Of a stretch of 19,838 nt of DNA, positions 7,741-16,700 are shown in pieces. The notes beneath the pieces were generated by a model that was not told the origin of the DNA, ran no database searches, and saw nothing but the letters and a program-made list of their open reading frames with translations. A program made the position numbers and the translations under genes. Within the stretch, counting starts at the first letter, position 1, and the number at the start of each line of letters is the position of its first letter. The stretch is from Peptococcaceae bacterium (GTDB taxonomy: Bacteria; Bacillota; Dehalobacteriia; UBA7702), in the NCBI GenBank assembly GCA_019415505.1, contig DXZC01000025.1:1-19838 (forward strand), given 5' to 3'.

Positions 7741-7918
7741 TACTTACTTTATTTATAGTCAAACAACAAATACCCTGGAATATCCCTTCCAGTATACGCA
7801 CGTAATTGCCACTACTACCATTATAATAGCCATAGTTGCGCCAAGGCCCAGCCAATGCCGAAAACCACACCCGCCTGAATTCCGGACTTAGCTAACAGCC
7901 CTGGTTTTCAGCGCTCTT
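7741..7918. other. Gene-free stretch between the terminator and mutS2
   Basis: Nothing convincing is encoded here. On the minus strand a 24-codon frame (7833-7759) starts with ATG and reads as one hydrophobic helix (MAIIMVVVAITCVYW) plus a basic end. It has no ribosome binding site, but the frame stays open upstream to about 7884. A small imperfect inverted repeat, CTGGAA/TTCCAG, lies at 7775-7792. These may be remnants of a lost small membrane gene or chance. Confidence 0.3.
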
Positions 7919-10270
7919 TTACTGCAGCTCCGCAATAGTCACACCGGCGCCGCCTTCATAATACCCACCCAAACGCTGGGATTTTATCCTGGGATGTTTT
8001 TTGAGGAGGTCATAAACCATTTTTTTCAGTACCCCGGTACCTAGCCCATGGATAATTCTTATTGTGCCTATATTGGATATAGCAGCGTCATCAATATACT
8101 TTTCCAACTCCATACGGGCTTCTTCCCCGGTTAAGCCCCGCAAATCAATTTCCGATTTAATGGTTTTAGCCTTAGTCGCCGAGATGCTGGCGTACCGTAT
8201 TTTAGCAGCCTCCGCCTCGCTTTTGGTGGAGTGGCGCAAATCCTTGAGCGCCATATTAACTTTCATGATTCCAGCCTGAATTTGCACCTCTTTATCACTC
8301 ACCAAACCCACAACTATTGCATTTTTGCGTAATTTAGGAACATAGACCTCTTCCCCAACCTCAACCTTTGTTAACGGTTTTCCCGGATAATGGGGTTCCT
8401 GATACTCCGGCGTGAGTTTATCCAGTTTTTTTACTTTACCGCGAGCTTCTTTAATTACAACTTCTTTGCGCTTGGCGTTTTCCGCGCTAACTAAGTCTTT
8501 AAGTTCCCGCACCAGAGCATCAGCTTCCCGGCGGCGTTCTCGAACCATACGGTCAGCCCGCTCTCTGGCCTTTTCCAAAAGCTTGTTCTCCTGTAAACGC
8601 AAAGCCTCTTCCCTGCCCCGCATTTCTAGTTCCATAGCTTCCAGACGCATTTTTAACTCTTTAGCCTCAGCCTTAGCCTTTTCCGTTTCCACTCGGCCCT
8701 CTTCTAAATTAGCCAGAAAGTCCGCTACTTCTCTAGCTTCCTTGGACATATATTCGTCAGCTTTAGCTATAACATTTGAGTTGACTCCTAAAGATAAAGC
8801 TATATCAAAGGCATTGCTGCGGCCGGGTACGCCCATAAGTAACTTATAAGTGGGCCGTAGCGTTTCAATATCAAACTCCACGCTGGCGTTGGCTAAATTA
8901 GCGTGATTATAGGCGTAAGCCTTTAATTCACTGTAATGGGTGGTGACAATTACTTTAGAACCTTTGGCCAATAGAGTATCGATTATCGCCATAGCCAAAG
9001 CGGCGCCTTCCACAGGATCAGTACCAGCACCCAATTCATCCAGCACTACCAAATTATTCTTCCCCGCTTTAGCCAAGATGTCCACTATATTGGTCATATG
9101 GGAAGAAAAGGTGCTCAAAGATTGCTCTATGCTTTGTTCATCGCCTATATCAGCATACACGCCACGAAATACCCCGACTGTACTGCGGTCAGCCGTAGGC
9201 AGGTGTAAACCCGCCTGGGCCATGAGCACAAAAAGTCCGGCAATCTTTAAAGACACGGTTTTACCACCTGTATTGGGACCGGTAATGATGATACCAGCCA
9301 AGTGAGGAGACATGGAAAAATCTATGGGTACAGCGGCTTCACCTAAAAGGGGGTGCCGAGCCTGGCGCAAGGTTATTTCCCCATTATCATTGAGCCTTGG
9401 TTCAAAGGCGTCCCACTTTAAGCTAAGGCGTCCCTTGGCAAAAATCAAATCCACCTGAGCTAGTATATCTAAATTGGCCTTTAACTCCTTGGCATTTTCA
9501 CGAACTAAGCCGGAAAGCTGCAAAAGGATGCGGTTTACTTCCTCCTCCTCCGCCCCACGGAGCCGCTTTAAATCATTATTTAGCTCTAAAACGGACATTG
9601 GCTCAATAAACAGAGTAGCCCCGCTGGCGCTCTGGTCATGTATAAGACCCGGTACCTCATTGCGATATTCCTGGCGTACAGGAACCACATAGCGGTCATT
9701 GCGAATTGTAATCAGGGCCTCCTGTAAATGCTTGGCGTGACTGGCGCTATGAATAAGATGATCTAATTTATCCTTAATTCTTTCATTAGCTGTTTTCATT
9801 TTTCGGCGAATGCCGTATAATTCGTTGCTGGCGCTGTCCAAAACCTGCCCGTCATCGCCAATGGCTTCCTCAATAGCCGTCTCTAAGGAGTTGACAAAAT
9901 TAATTTCCGTCACTAAGCCTTTAAGTAAGGGGTAATCCCCCTTCATCTGGGTAATCGCCAATTTCAGGCGTTTACCGGCTTTAGAGGTGCTTAAAATATC
10001 CAAAAGACGACGGCAATCTAAAACACCGTTCTTTTGCGCCAGATTTACAGCGTCCCGCACATTGCGTATGCCGCCCAAAGAAAAATTGGGCTGCACCATC
10101 AAAATATTTCTAGCCTCGCTGGTTTCCTGTTGCCGTATACCTACCAGCCCAAGGTCGCGAACGGGTAAAAGCTCACCGGCTAGTTCCTGTCCCAAGGAAC
10201 TGCTACATTCGCCCACAAGCATATTTATTATTTTATCATATTCCAATTTTTTCAGGGTTTTATCGTTCAT
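7919..10270 (-). CDS. mutS2: MutS2, DNA/ribosome-associated ATPase with Smr nuclease domain
   Basis: MutS2-family protein, 783 residues (usual length about 785). Family members suppress homologous recombination by acting on branched DNA; in B. subtilis MutS2 also binds collided ribosomes and splits them. Order: core and lever helices (1-310), P-loop GPNTGGKT at 331-338, Walker B with NLVVLDELGAGTDP at 406-419, a long Glu/Lys/Arg-rich coiled coil (about 515-620), a KOW-like segment around EVGEEVYVP, and the Smr domain at about 708-783 with IDLRG and HGLGTG (741-746). It lacks the mismatch-recognition domain of MutS1, as expected. It is the last gene of the pheST operon; its ATG directly abuts the stop codon of the U32 gene (TAAATG), so coupled translation is likely. 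The GGGGAG ribosome binding site lies within that upstream gene. Confidence 0.97.
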   Translation of the reverse strand: MNDKTLKKLEYDKIINMLVGECSSSLGQELAGELLPVRDLGLVGIRQQETSEARNILMVQPNFSLGGIRNVRDAVNLAQKNGVLDCRRLLDILSTSKAGKRLKLAITQMKGDYPLLKGLVTEINFVNSLETAIEEAIGDDGQVLDSASNELYGIRRKMKTANERIKDKLDHLIHSASHAKHLQEALITIRNDRYVVPVRQEYRNEVPGLIHDQSASGATLFIEPMSVLELNNDLKRLRGAEEEEVNRILLQLSGLVRENAKELKANLDILAQVDLIFAKGRLSLKWDAFEPRLNDNGEITLRQARHPLLGEAAVPIDFSMSPHLAGIIITGPNTGGKTVSLKIAGLFVLMAQAGLHLPTADRSTVGVFRGVYADIGDEQSIEQSLSTFSSHMTNIVDILAKAGKNNLVVLDELGAGTDPVEGAALAMAIIDTLLAKGSKVIVTTHYSELKAYAYNHANLANASVEFDIETLRPTYKLLMGVPGRSNAFDIALSLGVNSNVIAKADEYMSKEAREVADFLANLEEGRVETEKAKAEAKELKMRLEAMELEMRGREEALRLQENKLLEKARERADRMVRERRREADALVRELKDLVSAENAKRKEVVIKEARGKVKKLDKLTPEYQEPHYPGKPLTKVEVGEEVYVPKLRKNAIVVGLVSDKEVQIQAGIMKVNMALKDLRHSTKSEAEAAKIRYASISATKAKTIKSEIDLRGLTGEEARMELEKYIDDAAISNIGTIRIIHGLGTGVLKKMVYDLLKKHPRIKSQRLGGYYEGGAGVTIAELQ

Positions 10271-12757
10271 TTATTTTACTCCCCGGTAGAAATGACCCTT
10301 GGTAAAACCGCACCTGGTATAAGCCTGCAATTCTGTATACAGCAGCTCCTTTTGATATTCCCCTTTAGAGATAACCTGCTCCCTAGCGGTAATAAATAAA
10401 CCGATTATTTCCTTGAGAGAGCCGATATCAGAGAATTGCCCTTCTATTCGCCAATTTTGAAATTGGGTAAGGCGATCCAGCGCGTCAATTAAAGTTAGTT
10501 CCTTACAATTATAAACATAAAAATTATGATATCTGTCTCCCATAACCGGAAACAGCATGGACATACGATCCTTGAGGTACAAGGTTCTGCCAAAGCATGG
10601 TGTGCCACAGGGAACCTTAGTTTTATTTTTACCTAAAATTGCCCCAATTAAACAATGGCGGCTAAGCATCATAGGCAGCGGGCCATGAACTATTACCCCT
10701 TTGTCGCCAGGGGTTTTGGCAAGAGCAGCCAAACCCTGGGCCGTCAATTCCAGGGAGGCTGTAATGCTCTGGAAGCCCATCTGGTATAGCTCCTTCGCTG
10801 TCTGCTTATTAAATACATTTTGCGAAAACTCACCATGTATCTCCCTAATTTGGGGATATGTTCGCTTTAACAGTATATCACCCGGTTGACCTACCAAAAA
10901 GCGGCTAAAACCGCTGGCTAGGGCTTTTTCTATCTGTAAATGTAGCTCTGTTGCTTTAGAGTCCTGATTTACGCGAGGTAAAGCAAAACAAAGCAATTCA
11001 GGATACTTATCATTCATCTGCCAGCAAAGCTCCCAGGCGTCCTCACTCATAGGCTCAAGGCCAAAATGAGGGGCTAAAATTATACGTTCCGCTCCGGCTT
11101 CTAAGGCAGCCTGGGCCTGATAAACATCTCGCACCTTCACTGATAAATTGGGTAAATTATGTTTTTGTTTATTTTTTATTGTGGTGAGATGCTCATCTTT
11201 GGCAGTCTTGAACATATGTTGCGAAATAACAGGATAGACATTAAAAAACTCACTATCCAGTAATTCAACAACTTTTCTCCTGGTCCGGTTTAACACGCTA
11301 GACGGAATAATAATATCCGCTGCCACATCTAAATTCAAGCTATTAAGCTCATAGCCGCTGCCCCCTAAGCGGCATAATTGTTTGCGAATCATGGCTTCAT
11401 CAGTGGGGGTTTTCTGAGCTTTTTCCACCATATAACCACTCTTAACCTCAGCAAAGTGACCATGCTGGTCAGAAGCCGATATATATAATTCCTCGTCCTG
11501 ATGGGCCCTTACGGTAAAATCCAAGGGTATATCCTCAGCTAAATCTTGGTAGCTTTGGACGGTTGACGACATCAAGGCATTATCATAGGTTTTAAATACC
11601 CGATCCCCCTTATTTATACGGCCTGATAGCTGTATCTCCGCCGCGTCACCGGGATAAGCTGTATTAACCTTGGTATTATTAACCCGTAAATCAGAAACTG
11701 TGCAGCCAATCCGGCCACCAACCTTAACCCAAATTTCCAGACCATCGCCTAAAGATAATTCCTTGACCAAATCCAGGGTAATTATCTTACCCTGCACATT
11801 TTTTACCCGCCCCAACAAAACTCCGCGGTTGTTTGGGCGATTATGACTCATCATCTCTAAGCCCTGATTGCCCTGGAGATAACCTGTTGTAAAATCCCGG
11901 TTAAAGACTTGCTCAACAATAGCCAGATCATCCGCCGGTATCTCAGCGTCGCCGTCCATAGTATCAATGGCCTGGCGATACACCCTGCCCACAGCCGCCA
12001 CATATTCCGGACGACGCATACGCCCTTCGATTTTAAAGCCGCTAACGCCGCTCAAAGCTAAATCTTGCAATAGTTCGAGAGTGTTTAAATCCCTGGGGCT
12101 GAGTAAATGGGCCGGCTCTCCCGACAAACTGCCATAATAATCATCCCAAAGCTGATAAGCCATACGACAGGGTTGAGCGCACTGGCCGCGATTGCCGCTT
12201 CTGCCACCGATTAAACTGCTCATTAGGCATTGTCCCGAATAACTAATACAAATTGCCCCGTGGACAAAGGCCTCTAACTCCAAGTCCGGCACGGCTTCTT
12301 TAATGGCCGCAATTTCCTTAAGGGTCATTTCTCTAGCTAGAATAGCTCTTTTGAAGCCAAATTCCCGCGCCCACTGGGCTGTTCTCACATTATGAATTGT
12401 CAGTTGGGTACTAGCGTGTAACGCAAAAGCAGGCAGGAGCTTTTTAACAGCCCCTGCCAACCCTATATCCTGGACAATTAGGGCGTCTACCCCTAAATCA
12501 TAAAGAAATTTAGCATAATCTAAGGCCAACGCCAACTCATCATCTTGCAAAAGAGTGTTCATAGTGGCATAAACCTTAACGCCACGGCTATGACACAGCT
12601 TTACCGCTTTGGGCATCTCCTCATCGCTAAAGTTGCCAGCTCCCGACCGGGCGCCATAAGCTAGGCCGCTGAGGTATACAGCGTCAGCCCCATTAGCTAT
12701 AGCTGCCTTGAGGGACTCAAATTTACCAGCAGGCAAAAGTAATTCCGGTTTTTTCAA
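10271..12757 (-). CDS. Peptidase U32-family protein with DUF3656, RlhA-like 23S rRNA hydroxylase candidate
   Basis: U32-family protein of the long type, 828 residues. The family was named for collagenase activity, but E. coli RlhA, a relative, makes 5-hydroxycytidine in 23S rRNA, and other members hydroxylate tRNA. Such an RNA-modifying role is more likely than proteolysis. The N-terminal TIM-barrel-like half (1-300) carries the U32 signature EAFVHGAICISYSGQC and four cysteines (C170, C177, C193, C197) positioned to hold an iron-sulfur cluster. DUF3656 follows in the middle (about 370-510). A second barrel-like region fills 520-780, with a PCGTPC cysteine pair near 700. Start is TTG at 12757 after GGGGAGA. 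It lies 16 bp after zapA and abuts mutS2. The exact substrate is not shown by sequence. Confidence 0.9.
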   Translation of the reverse strand: MKKPELLLPAGKFESLKAAIANGADAVYLSGLAYGARSGAGNFSDEEMPKAVKLCHSRGVKVYATMNTLLQDDELALALDYAKFLYDLGVDALIVQDIGLAGAVKKLLPAFALHASTQLTIHNVRTAQWAREFGFKRAILAREMTLKEIAAIKEAVPDLELEAFVHGAICISYSGQCLMSSLIGGRSGNRGQCAQPCRMAYQLWDDYYGSLSGEPAHLLSPRDLNTLELLQDLALSGVSGFKIEGRMRRPEYVAAVGRVYRQAIDTMDGDAEIPADDLAIVEQVFNRDFTTGYLQGNQGLEMMSHNRPNNRGVLLGRVKNVQGKIITLDLVKELSLGDGLEIWVKVGGRIGCTVSDLRVNNTKVNTAYPGDAAEIQLSGRINKGDRVFKTYDNALMSSTVQSYQDLAEDIPLDFTVRAHQDEELYISASDQHGHFAEVKSGYMVEKAQKTPTDEAMIRKQLCRLGGSGYELNSLNLDVAADIIIPSSVLNRTRRKVVELLDSEFFNVYPVISQHMFKTAKDEHLTTIKNKQKHNLPNLSVKVRDVYQAQAALEAGAERIILAPHFGLEPMSEDAWELCWQMNDKYPELLCFALPRVNQDSKATELHLQIEKALASGFSRFLVGQPGDILLKRTYPQIREIHGEFSQNVFNKQTAKELYQMGFQSITASLELTAQGLAALAKTPGDKGVIVHGPLPMMLSRHCLIGAILGKNKTKVPCGTPCFGRTLYLKDRMSMLFPVMGDRYHNFYVYNCKELTLIDALDRLTQFQNWRIEGQFSDIGSLKEIIGLFITAREQVISKGEYQKELLYTELQAYTRCGFTKGHFYRGVK

Positions 12758-12773
12758 AACTATCTCCCCGAAT

Positions 12774-13031
12774 TTATATGATATCGATTTTATTTAACTC
12801 GTCGGCTAAATCATCGTAATCCTTATTCATCTTATTCTTTTCATCCTGCAACTCCAAGCACAGTAAAATGGCTGCTTTTCCAGGAGTCAAGGAAGGGTTC
12901 TTTTTCCGCATTTCCCGTAGGCGTTCATCCACTGTTCGCGCCAAAAGACGCACATACTCCATATCCTGGTCTGTTTTCAAAACAAAGCTTTGTCCGCAAA
13001 TAGTAACCGGTACCCTTTCCTGATCAGCCAT
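12774..13031 (-). CDS. zapA: Cell division protein ZapA
   Basis: Small cytosolic protein that bundles FtsZ filaments and stabilises the Z-ring. The 85-residue product matches the short Gram-positive form: a beta-rich N-terminal half with VPVTICGQSFVLKTDQD, then the typical YVRLLARTVDERLREM helix, and a C-terminal coiled coil (about 50-82) for dimerisation. The ATG at 13031 follows AGGAGGT closely. It lies 12 bp after pheT and 16 bp before the U32 gene, a neighbourhood common in Clostridia and Bacilli (pheT-zapA-mutS2), so the gene is read from the pheST promoter. Confidence 0.93.
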   Translation of the reverse strand: MADQERVPVTICGQSFVLKTDQDMEYVRLLARTVDERLREMRKKNPSLTPGKAAILLCLELQDEKNKMNKDYDDLADELNKIDII

Positions 13032-13043
13032 GATAATACCTCC

Positions 13044-15467
13044 TTAGGAGCGTAATTCTACGCCTAGTTTATCATTTAACACCTTAATAATATGTTCAAC
13101 AGTAGCATTAATTTCTTCCGCTTTAAGGGTTCTTTCTTTGGCTTGGAATTTAAGTCTGTAAGCTAAACTTTTTTGTGAATCTATTATGCCCTTACCGGCA
13201 TAGATATCAAAAAGTGAAAGCTCAGTCAGGTACTCCCCGCCGACACTTTTGATAACAGCTTCCAGTTCACCGGCGGTTACCGCCTTATCACAAACAAAGG
13301 CCAAATCCATCTCTACGCCCGGGAATTTAGATACCGCCTCATAACGCACATTACCGTCTACCTGGGCAATCAGAGCGTCAAAATCCAATTCTAGGACTAT
13401 AGCGCGTGCTGGCATATCATAATTTTCCTGCACCAGAGGATTTAACTCGCCCAAAAAGCCAACCTTTTCCCCTTTTACCATGATATAACAGCTCCGGCCA
13501 GGATGGAGAAACGGTTCCGGCGTATCCCGGCTTACAGACCACTCATTTATGCCTAATTTACCGAGTAAAGCTCCTACTACGCCTTTCAAATAGAAGAAGT
13601 CCCGGGCCTGTGAGTTACCATTCCAACCATGGGAAAACTCACCGCTTACCAATGCTACTAAATGAACAGCTTCTTGGGGCAGCATTTCGCCGCTGGGCTT
13701 AAATACATGGGCAGTCTCAAATAAAGCTAAATCAGTGTTTTTTCTATTCATGTTCCGGGCCGCTACAGTTAAAACCGCAGGTAATAGCATTGTACGCATT
13801 ACTCCCTGCTCATCGCTGAAGGGATTTAGCACCGTAACGCTATGGCGCCGCTGGTCATCCTCTTCTAAACGCAGGAGGTCATAATTCTTTTTATTAGTAA
13901 AGCTATAAGTAATAATTTCGTTAAAACCTAAAGCGGTAAGAGCGTCTTTAGCTCTATCCTCCATTTTTTGGCCAAAGGTTTTTTTGCCTTCAGTCAAAGC
14001 GCCCACCGGTAAAGTTGTGGGTATTTTATCATAACCATGAAGTCTGGCAACCTCTTCGATAAGGTCCACTTCCCTGGTAATATCCTGGCGATAAAAGGGC
14101 ACGGTAACAACTATGCCGCCAGGCACTCTTTCATAAGTAAAGGCCAGAGAGTCCATTATTCCCTCTATTTCCGACTCAGGTATCTCTAAGCCCAGGGTTG
14201 CGTTACAACGCTGAAAATCAAGGTCAACCTGGCGTTGCTTAAATTCGCCGGCATAGCTATCTATGGTGCCAGCAACTAAGGTGCCCCCGGCTAGCTCGCA
14301 AATAAGCTGACATATCCGTTCTGAGGCCCGCTCGGCGGCTTCCATATCAACACCCTTCTCAAAGCGGGAAGCCGCTTCTGAAGGTAAGCCCAGTTTGCGG
14401 TAGGTTTGACGAATAGATTTAGGATAAAAATAGGCACATTCAATGAGAATGTTTTTAGTGGTTTCCTTAATTTCCGAATTTAAACCGCCCATTACCCCAG
14501 CTATACCAATAGCCTTTTGCCCATCGCAAATCAAGAGCATTTCAGCGTCTAATTCACGCTCTACCTCATCAAGGGTAGTAATCTTTTCGCCATTTTCCGC
14601 CCGGCGCACAATAATATGATGGTCAACGATATCGTCATAATCAAAGGTATGAGAAGGCTGGTTCATTTCCAACATCACATAATTGGAAATATCCACTATA
14701 TTGCTGATGGAACGTATTCCCGCAGCCGCCAAACGGTGGCGCAGCCAATAAGGGGACGGACCAATTTTCACATCCGTCACCAATTTACCGGTATAACGGG
14801 GGCATAAATCCTGGTCCAATACGTCTATTTTAGCCATATCGCCAATATTATTAACAGCCTCCGGCAGCTTCACCTCAGGCAAAGTTAAGGGTTTACCGCT
14901 GATTGCGGCTACCTCCCGTGCGATGTTAATTACGGAAAGACAATCAGCCCGGTTGGGAGTTAACTCAAATTCTAAAATAGCGTCGTCAAGATTTAAGGCC
15001 ATTACTAGGTCGTCGCCGACTTGACATTCCTGTGGTAAGATAAATATACCGCCGTCACTTTCCGCCGTGGCTAAGCCGTCTGGTAATTGCAGTTCCCCAG
15101 TGGAGCAAAGCATACCATTGGATATAACGCCGCCTTTGTCTACAGCCCCTAGTTTTATGTTGCCGGGTAATTCAGAGCCAACCTGAGCTAAGGCGACTTT
15201 AATGCCAACCGCAACATTGGGAGCACCGCAAACTATCGTAAGTATCTCCTGGCCGTTATTAACTTCCAATACGTGCCACTTGGTTTTAGTGGTATCCGGA
15301 TGCTCCTTTACAGATAGGACCTCACCCACCACTACATTTTTTATACCCTTATTAAAATATGTTACTTGTTCCACACTCAGTCCCGCAAAGGTGAGGCGTT
15401 GGGCCAATTCTTCGGGGCTCCAGTCGATGGGAACCATTGATTTTAACCATTGATAAGAAACATTCAT
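13044..15467 (-). CDS. pheT: Phenylalanyl-tRNA synthetase beta subunit
   Basis: Beta chain of the alpha2-beta2 class II synthetase that charges tRNA-Phe; it binds the tRNA and holds the editing site for mis-charged tyrosine. The 807 residues are the usual length. Order: N-terminal MNVSYQWLK, EMAP-like tRNA-binding domain (about 40-155, with VGEVLSVKEHPD and GMLCS), B3/B4 editing domain (about 205-380), B5 DNA/RNA-binding-like domain (about 400-475), catalytic-like core (about 490-690) and the ferredoxin-fold anticodon-binding domain over the last hundred residues (beginning SKFPGVEMDLAFV). The ATG at 15467 is 11 bases after AGGAGG, which overlaps the pheS stop codon, consistent with coupled and balanced subunit synthesis. 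Confidence 0.98.
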   Translation of the reverse strand: MNVSYQWLKSMVPIDWSPEELAQRLTFAGLSVEQVTYFNKGIKNVVVGEVLSVKEHPDTTKTKWHVLEVNNGQEILTIVCGAPNVAVGIKVALAQVGSELPGNIKLGAVDKGGVISNGMLCSTGELQLPDGLATAESDGGIFILPQECQVGDDLVMALNLDDAILEFELTPNRADCLSVINIAREVAAISGKPLTLPEVKLPEAVNNIGDMAKIDVLDQDLCPRYTGKLVTDVKIGPSPYWLRHRLAAAGIRSISNIVDISNYVMLEMNQPSHTFDYDDIVDHHIIVRRAENGEKITTLDEVERELDAEMLLICDGQKAIGIAGVMGGLNSEIKETTKNILIECAYFYPKSIRQTYRKLGLPSEAASRFEKGVDMEAAERASERICQLICELAGGTLVAGTIDSYAGEFKQRQVDLDFQRCNATLGLEIPESEIEGIMDSLAFTYERVPGGIVVTVPFYRQDITREVDLIEEVARLHGYDKIPTTLPVGALTEGKKTFGQKMEDRAKDALTALGFNEIITYSFTNKKNYDLLRLEEDDQRRHSVTVLNPFSDEQGVMRTMLLPAVLTVAARNMNRKNTDLALFETAHVFKPSGEMLPQEAVHLVALVSGEFSHGWNGNSQARDFFYLKGVVGALLGKLGINEWSVSRDTPEPFLHPGRSCYIMVKGEKVGFLGELNPLVQENYDMPARAIVLELDFDALIAQVDGNVRYEAVSKFPGVEMDLAFVCDKAVTAGELEAVIKSVGGEYLTELSLFDIYAGKGIIDSQKSLAYRLKFQAKERTLKAEEINATVEHIIKVLNDKLGVELRS

Positions 15468-15482
15468 GCTTTAAGCCGCCTC

Positions 15483-16517
15483 CTAGAACTGATTGAGAAA
15501 ACGCACGTCGTTTTCAAAAAATACTCTGAGATCATCAATATCATACTTGAGCATAGCCACTCGCTCGATACCAACACCAAAGGCAAAGCCCCGTAGTTTT
15601 TTACTGTCATATCCGGCCATTTCTAAAACATTGGGGTGAACCATACCGGCGCCGAGAATTTCCAGCCAGCCGCTATCCGCACAGGAACGGCAGCCCTTAC
15701 CACCGCAAATACCACAGGATATATCCACCTCAACACTGGGTTCAGTAAAAGGAAAATAACTGGGACGCAGCCTAATTTCCCGATCCGCCCCAAATAGCTG
15801 GCGCAGCATAGTAAGAAGGGTGCCTTTTAAATCAGCCATAGAAATATTCTCATCTATAACTAACCCCTCAATTTGGTGAAACATGGGAGAATGGGTGGAA
15901 TCATCATCGCGGCGGAAAACCCGACCGGGGCAAATAACTTTAACAGGATACTCCGGTACTTTACGCGCCATGGTACGAACCTGCATAGGCGAGGTATGGG
16001 TACGCAAAAGCACATTCTCTGTGATATAGAAGGAATCCTGCATATCTCTAGCGGGATGATCCTTGGGCAAATTTAAACCCTCAAAGTTATTGTACTCATT
16101 TTCTACTTCCGGGCCTTCGGCTATTTCATAGCCCATGCCTAAAAATATATCCTTCAACTCGTCAATGACCATAGTAAGGGGGTGACGCTGTCCCAAAGGC
16201 AGTTTTTCGCCAGGCATGGTAATATCAATTTTTTCGCTCTCTATTTGTCGAGCCAGGGCTTGCTCCTTGAGGACTTTGGTTTTTTCCCCAATAAAGCCCT
16301 CCATTTTCCCTCTAATCTCATTGGCGACTTGTCCCACCTTGGGCCGTTCTTCGCCACTTAATTTACTCATTCCCTTTAAAATAGCGGTTAATTCACCTTT
16401 TTTGCCTAAAAATTTAACTTTTAAATCGTTTAGTTCTTCCTGTGTACTAACCTTTTCCAGTTGGACCTTTACTTCGTTTTGAATATGGTCTAACTGCTTC
16501 AGCATCTCGTCCAGCAT
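15483..16517 (-). CDS. pheS: Phenylalanyl-tRNA synthetase alpha subunit
   Basis: Catalytic alpha chain of the PheST tetramer. Two consecutive ATGs (16520 and 16517) follow AAGGAGG; I prefer the second because its spacing is about six bases instead of three, giving 344 residues, the normal length. An N-terminal coiled-coil arm (1-85) for tRNA binding precedes the class II core: HTSPMQVRT (174-182), motif 2 with FRRDDDSTHSPMFHQ (201-215), the phenylalanine pocket FPFTEPSVEVD (255-265), a four-Cys knuckle (C268, C271, C276, C279), and motif 3 GVGIERVAML (314-323). It is the first large gene of the yqzL-pheST-zapA-U32-mutS2 unit. A terminator-like hairpin 11 bases before its ribosome binding site suggests attenuation control. 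Confidence 0.98.
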   Translation of the reverse strand: MLDEMLKQLDHIQNEVKVQLEKVSTQEELNDLKVKFLGKKGELTAILKGMSKLSGEERPKVGQVANEIRGKMEGFIGEKTKVLKEQALARQIESEKIDITMPGEKLPLGQRHPLTMVIDELKDIFLGMGYEIAEGPEVENEYNNFEGLNLPKDHPARDMQDSFYITENVLLRTHTSPMQVRTMARKVPEYPVKVICPGRVFRRDDDSTHSPMFHQIEGLVIDENISMADLKGTLLTMLRQLFGADREIRLRPSYFPFTEPSVEVDISCGICGGKGCRSCADSGWLEILGAGMVHPNVLEMAGYDSKKLRGFAFGVGIERVAMLKYDIDDLRVFFENDVRFLNQF

Positions 16518-16539
16518 CATTTTCCTCCTTATAACATGA

Positions 16540-16573
16540 AAAAGGATCTTCCGAAAAAGACGAAGACCCTTTT
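16540..16573 (-). terminator. Leader terminator (attenuator) hairpin before pheS
   Basis: On the minus strand AAAAGGGTCTTC (16573-16562) pairs with GAAGATCCTTTT (16551-16540) through 12 bp with one G-U, around a 10-nt loop, and the GC part is followed by five T. It sits between the small upstream gene and the pheS ribosome binding site, so it would have to be bypassed for the operon to be expressed. Confidence 0.65.
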
Positions 16574-16606
16574 GAAATGAGCACAGTAAAATACCGCACC
16601 TTCGTC
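16559..16606 (-). promoter_or_regulatory. Competing (antiterminator-like) pairing in the pheST leader
   Basis: GACGAAG (16606-16600), directly after the stop codon of the small upstream gene, is an exact complement of CTTCGTC (16565-16559). The second segment includes CTTC (16565-16562) of the attenuator's 5' arm, so the two hairpins exclude each other. The 5' segment continues as GAAGGTGCGGTATTTTAC, which resembles a T-box core (GAAGGTGGTACCGCGGTA) lacking about five bases. Sensing mechanism unknown. Confidence 0.4.
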
Positions 16607-16607
16607 G

Positions 16608-16700
16608 TTACTGCAAGTGCAAGTTGCGATAATAAACATAGGCAATAACAGATCCGGTTTTTTCAAAGATACGCCAATAGATTTCCGCGGATTTTTCCAT
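16608..16700 (-). CDS. yqzL: YqzL-like small protein in the pheST leader
   Basis: A 30-codon gene, too short for usual ORF cut-offs. The ATG at 16700 is eight bases after AGGAGAG (16715-16709), an appropriate ribosome binding site, and about 25 nt from the predicted transcription start. The product reads MEKSAEIYWRIFEKTGSV, then AYVYYRNLHLQ, and matches the YqzL family pattern W..F..TG...aY..Y..L; known members are somewhat longer (roughly 45-60 residues) and lack an assigned function. In B. subtilis yqzL lies between era and recO, so its place here is unusual. Its stop codon immediately precedes the first arm of the competing hairpin pair, so its translation could influence termination before pheS. 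Alternatively it is simply the first gene of the operon, or a leader peptide that resembles YqzL by chance. Confidence 0.7.
   Translation of the reverse strand: MEKSAEIYWRIFEKTGSVIAYVYYRNLHLQ

Noticed and set aside
8412..8849. 145-codon plus-strand frame, Ser/Arg-rich
   Set aside because: It is the exact antisense of the MutS2 coiled coil; Glu/Lys/Arg-rich coding DNA commonly gives such open complementary frames. No ribosome binding site or family resemblance.
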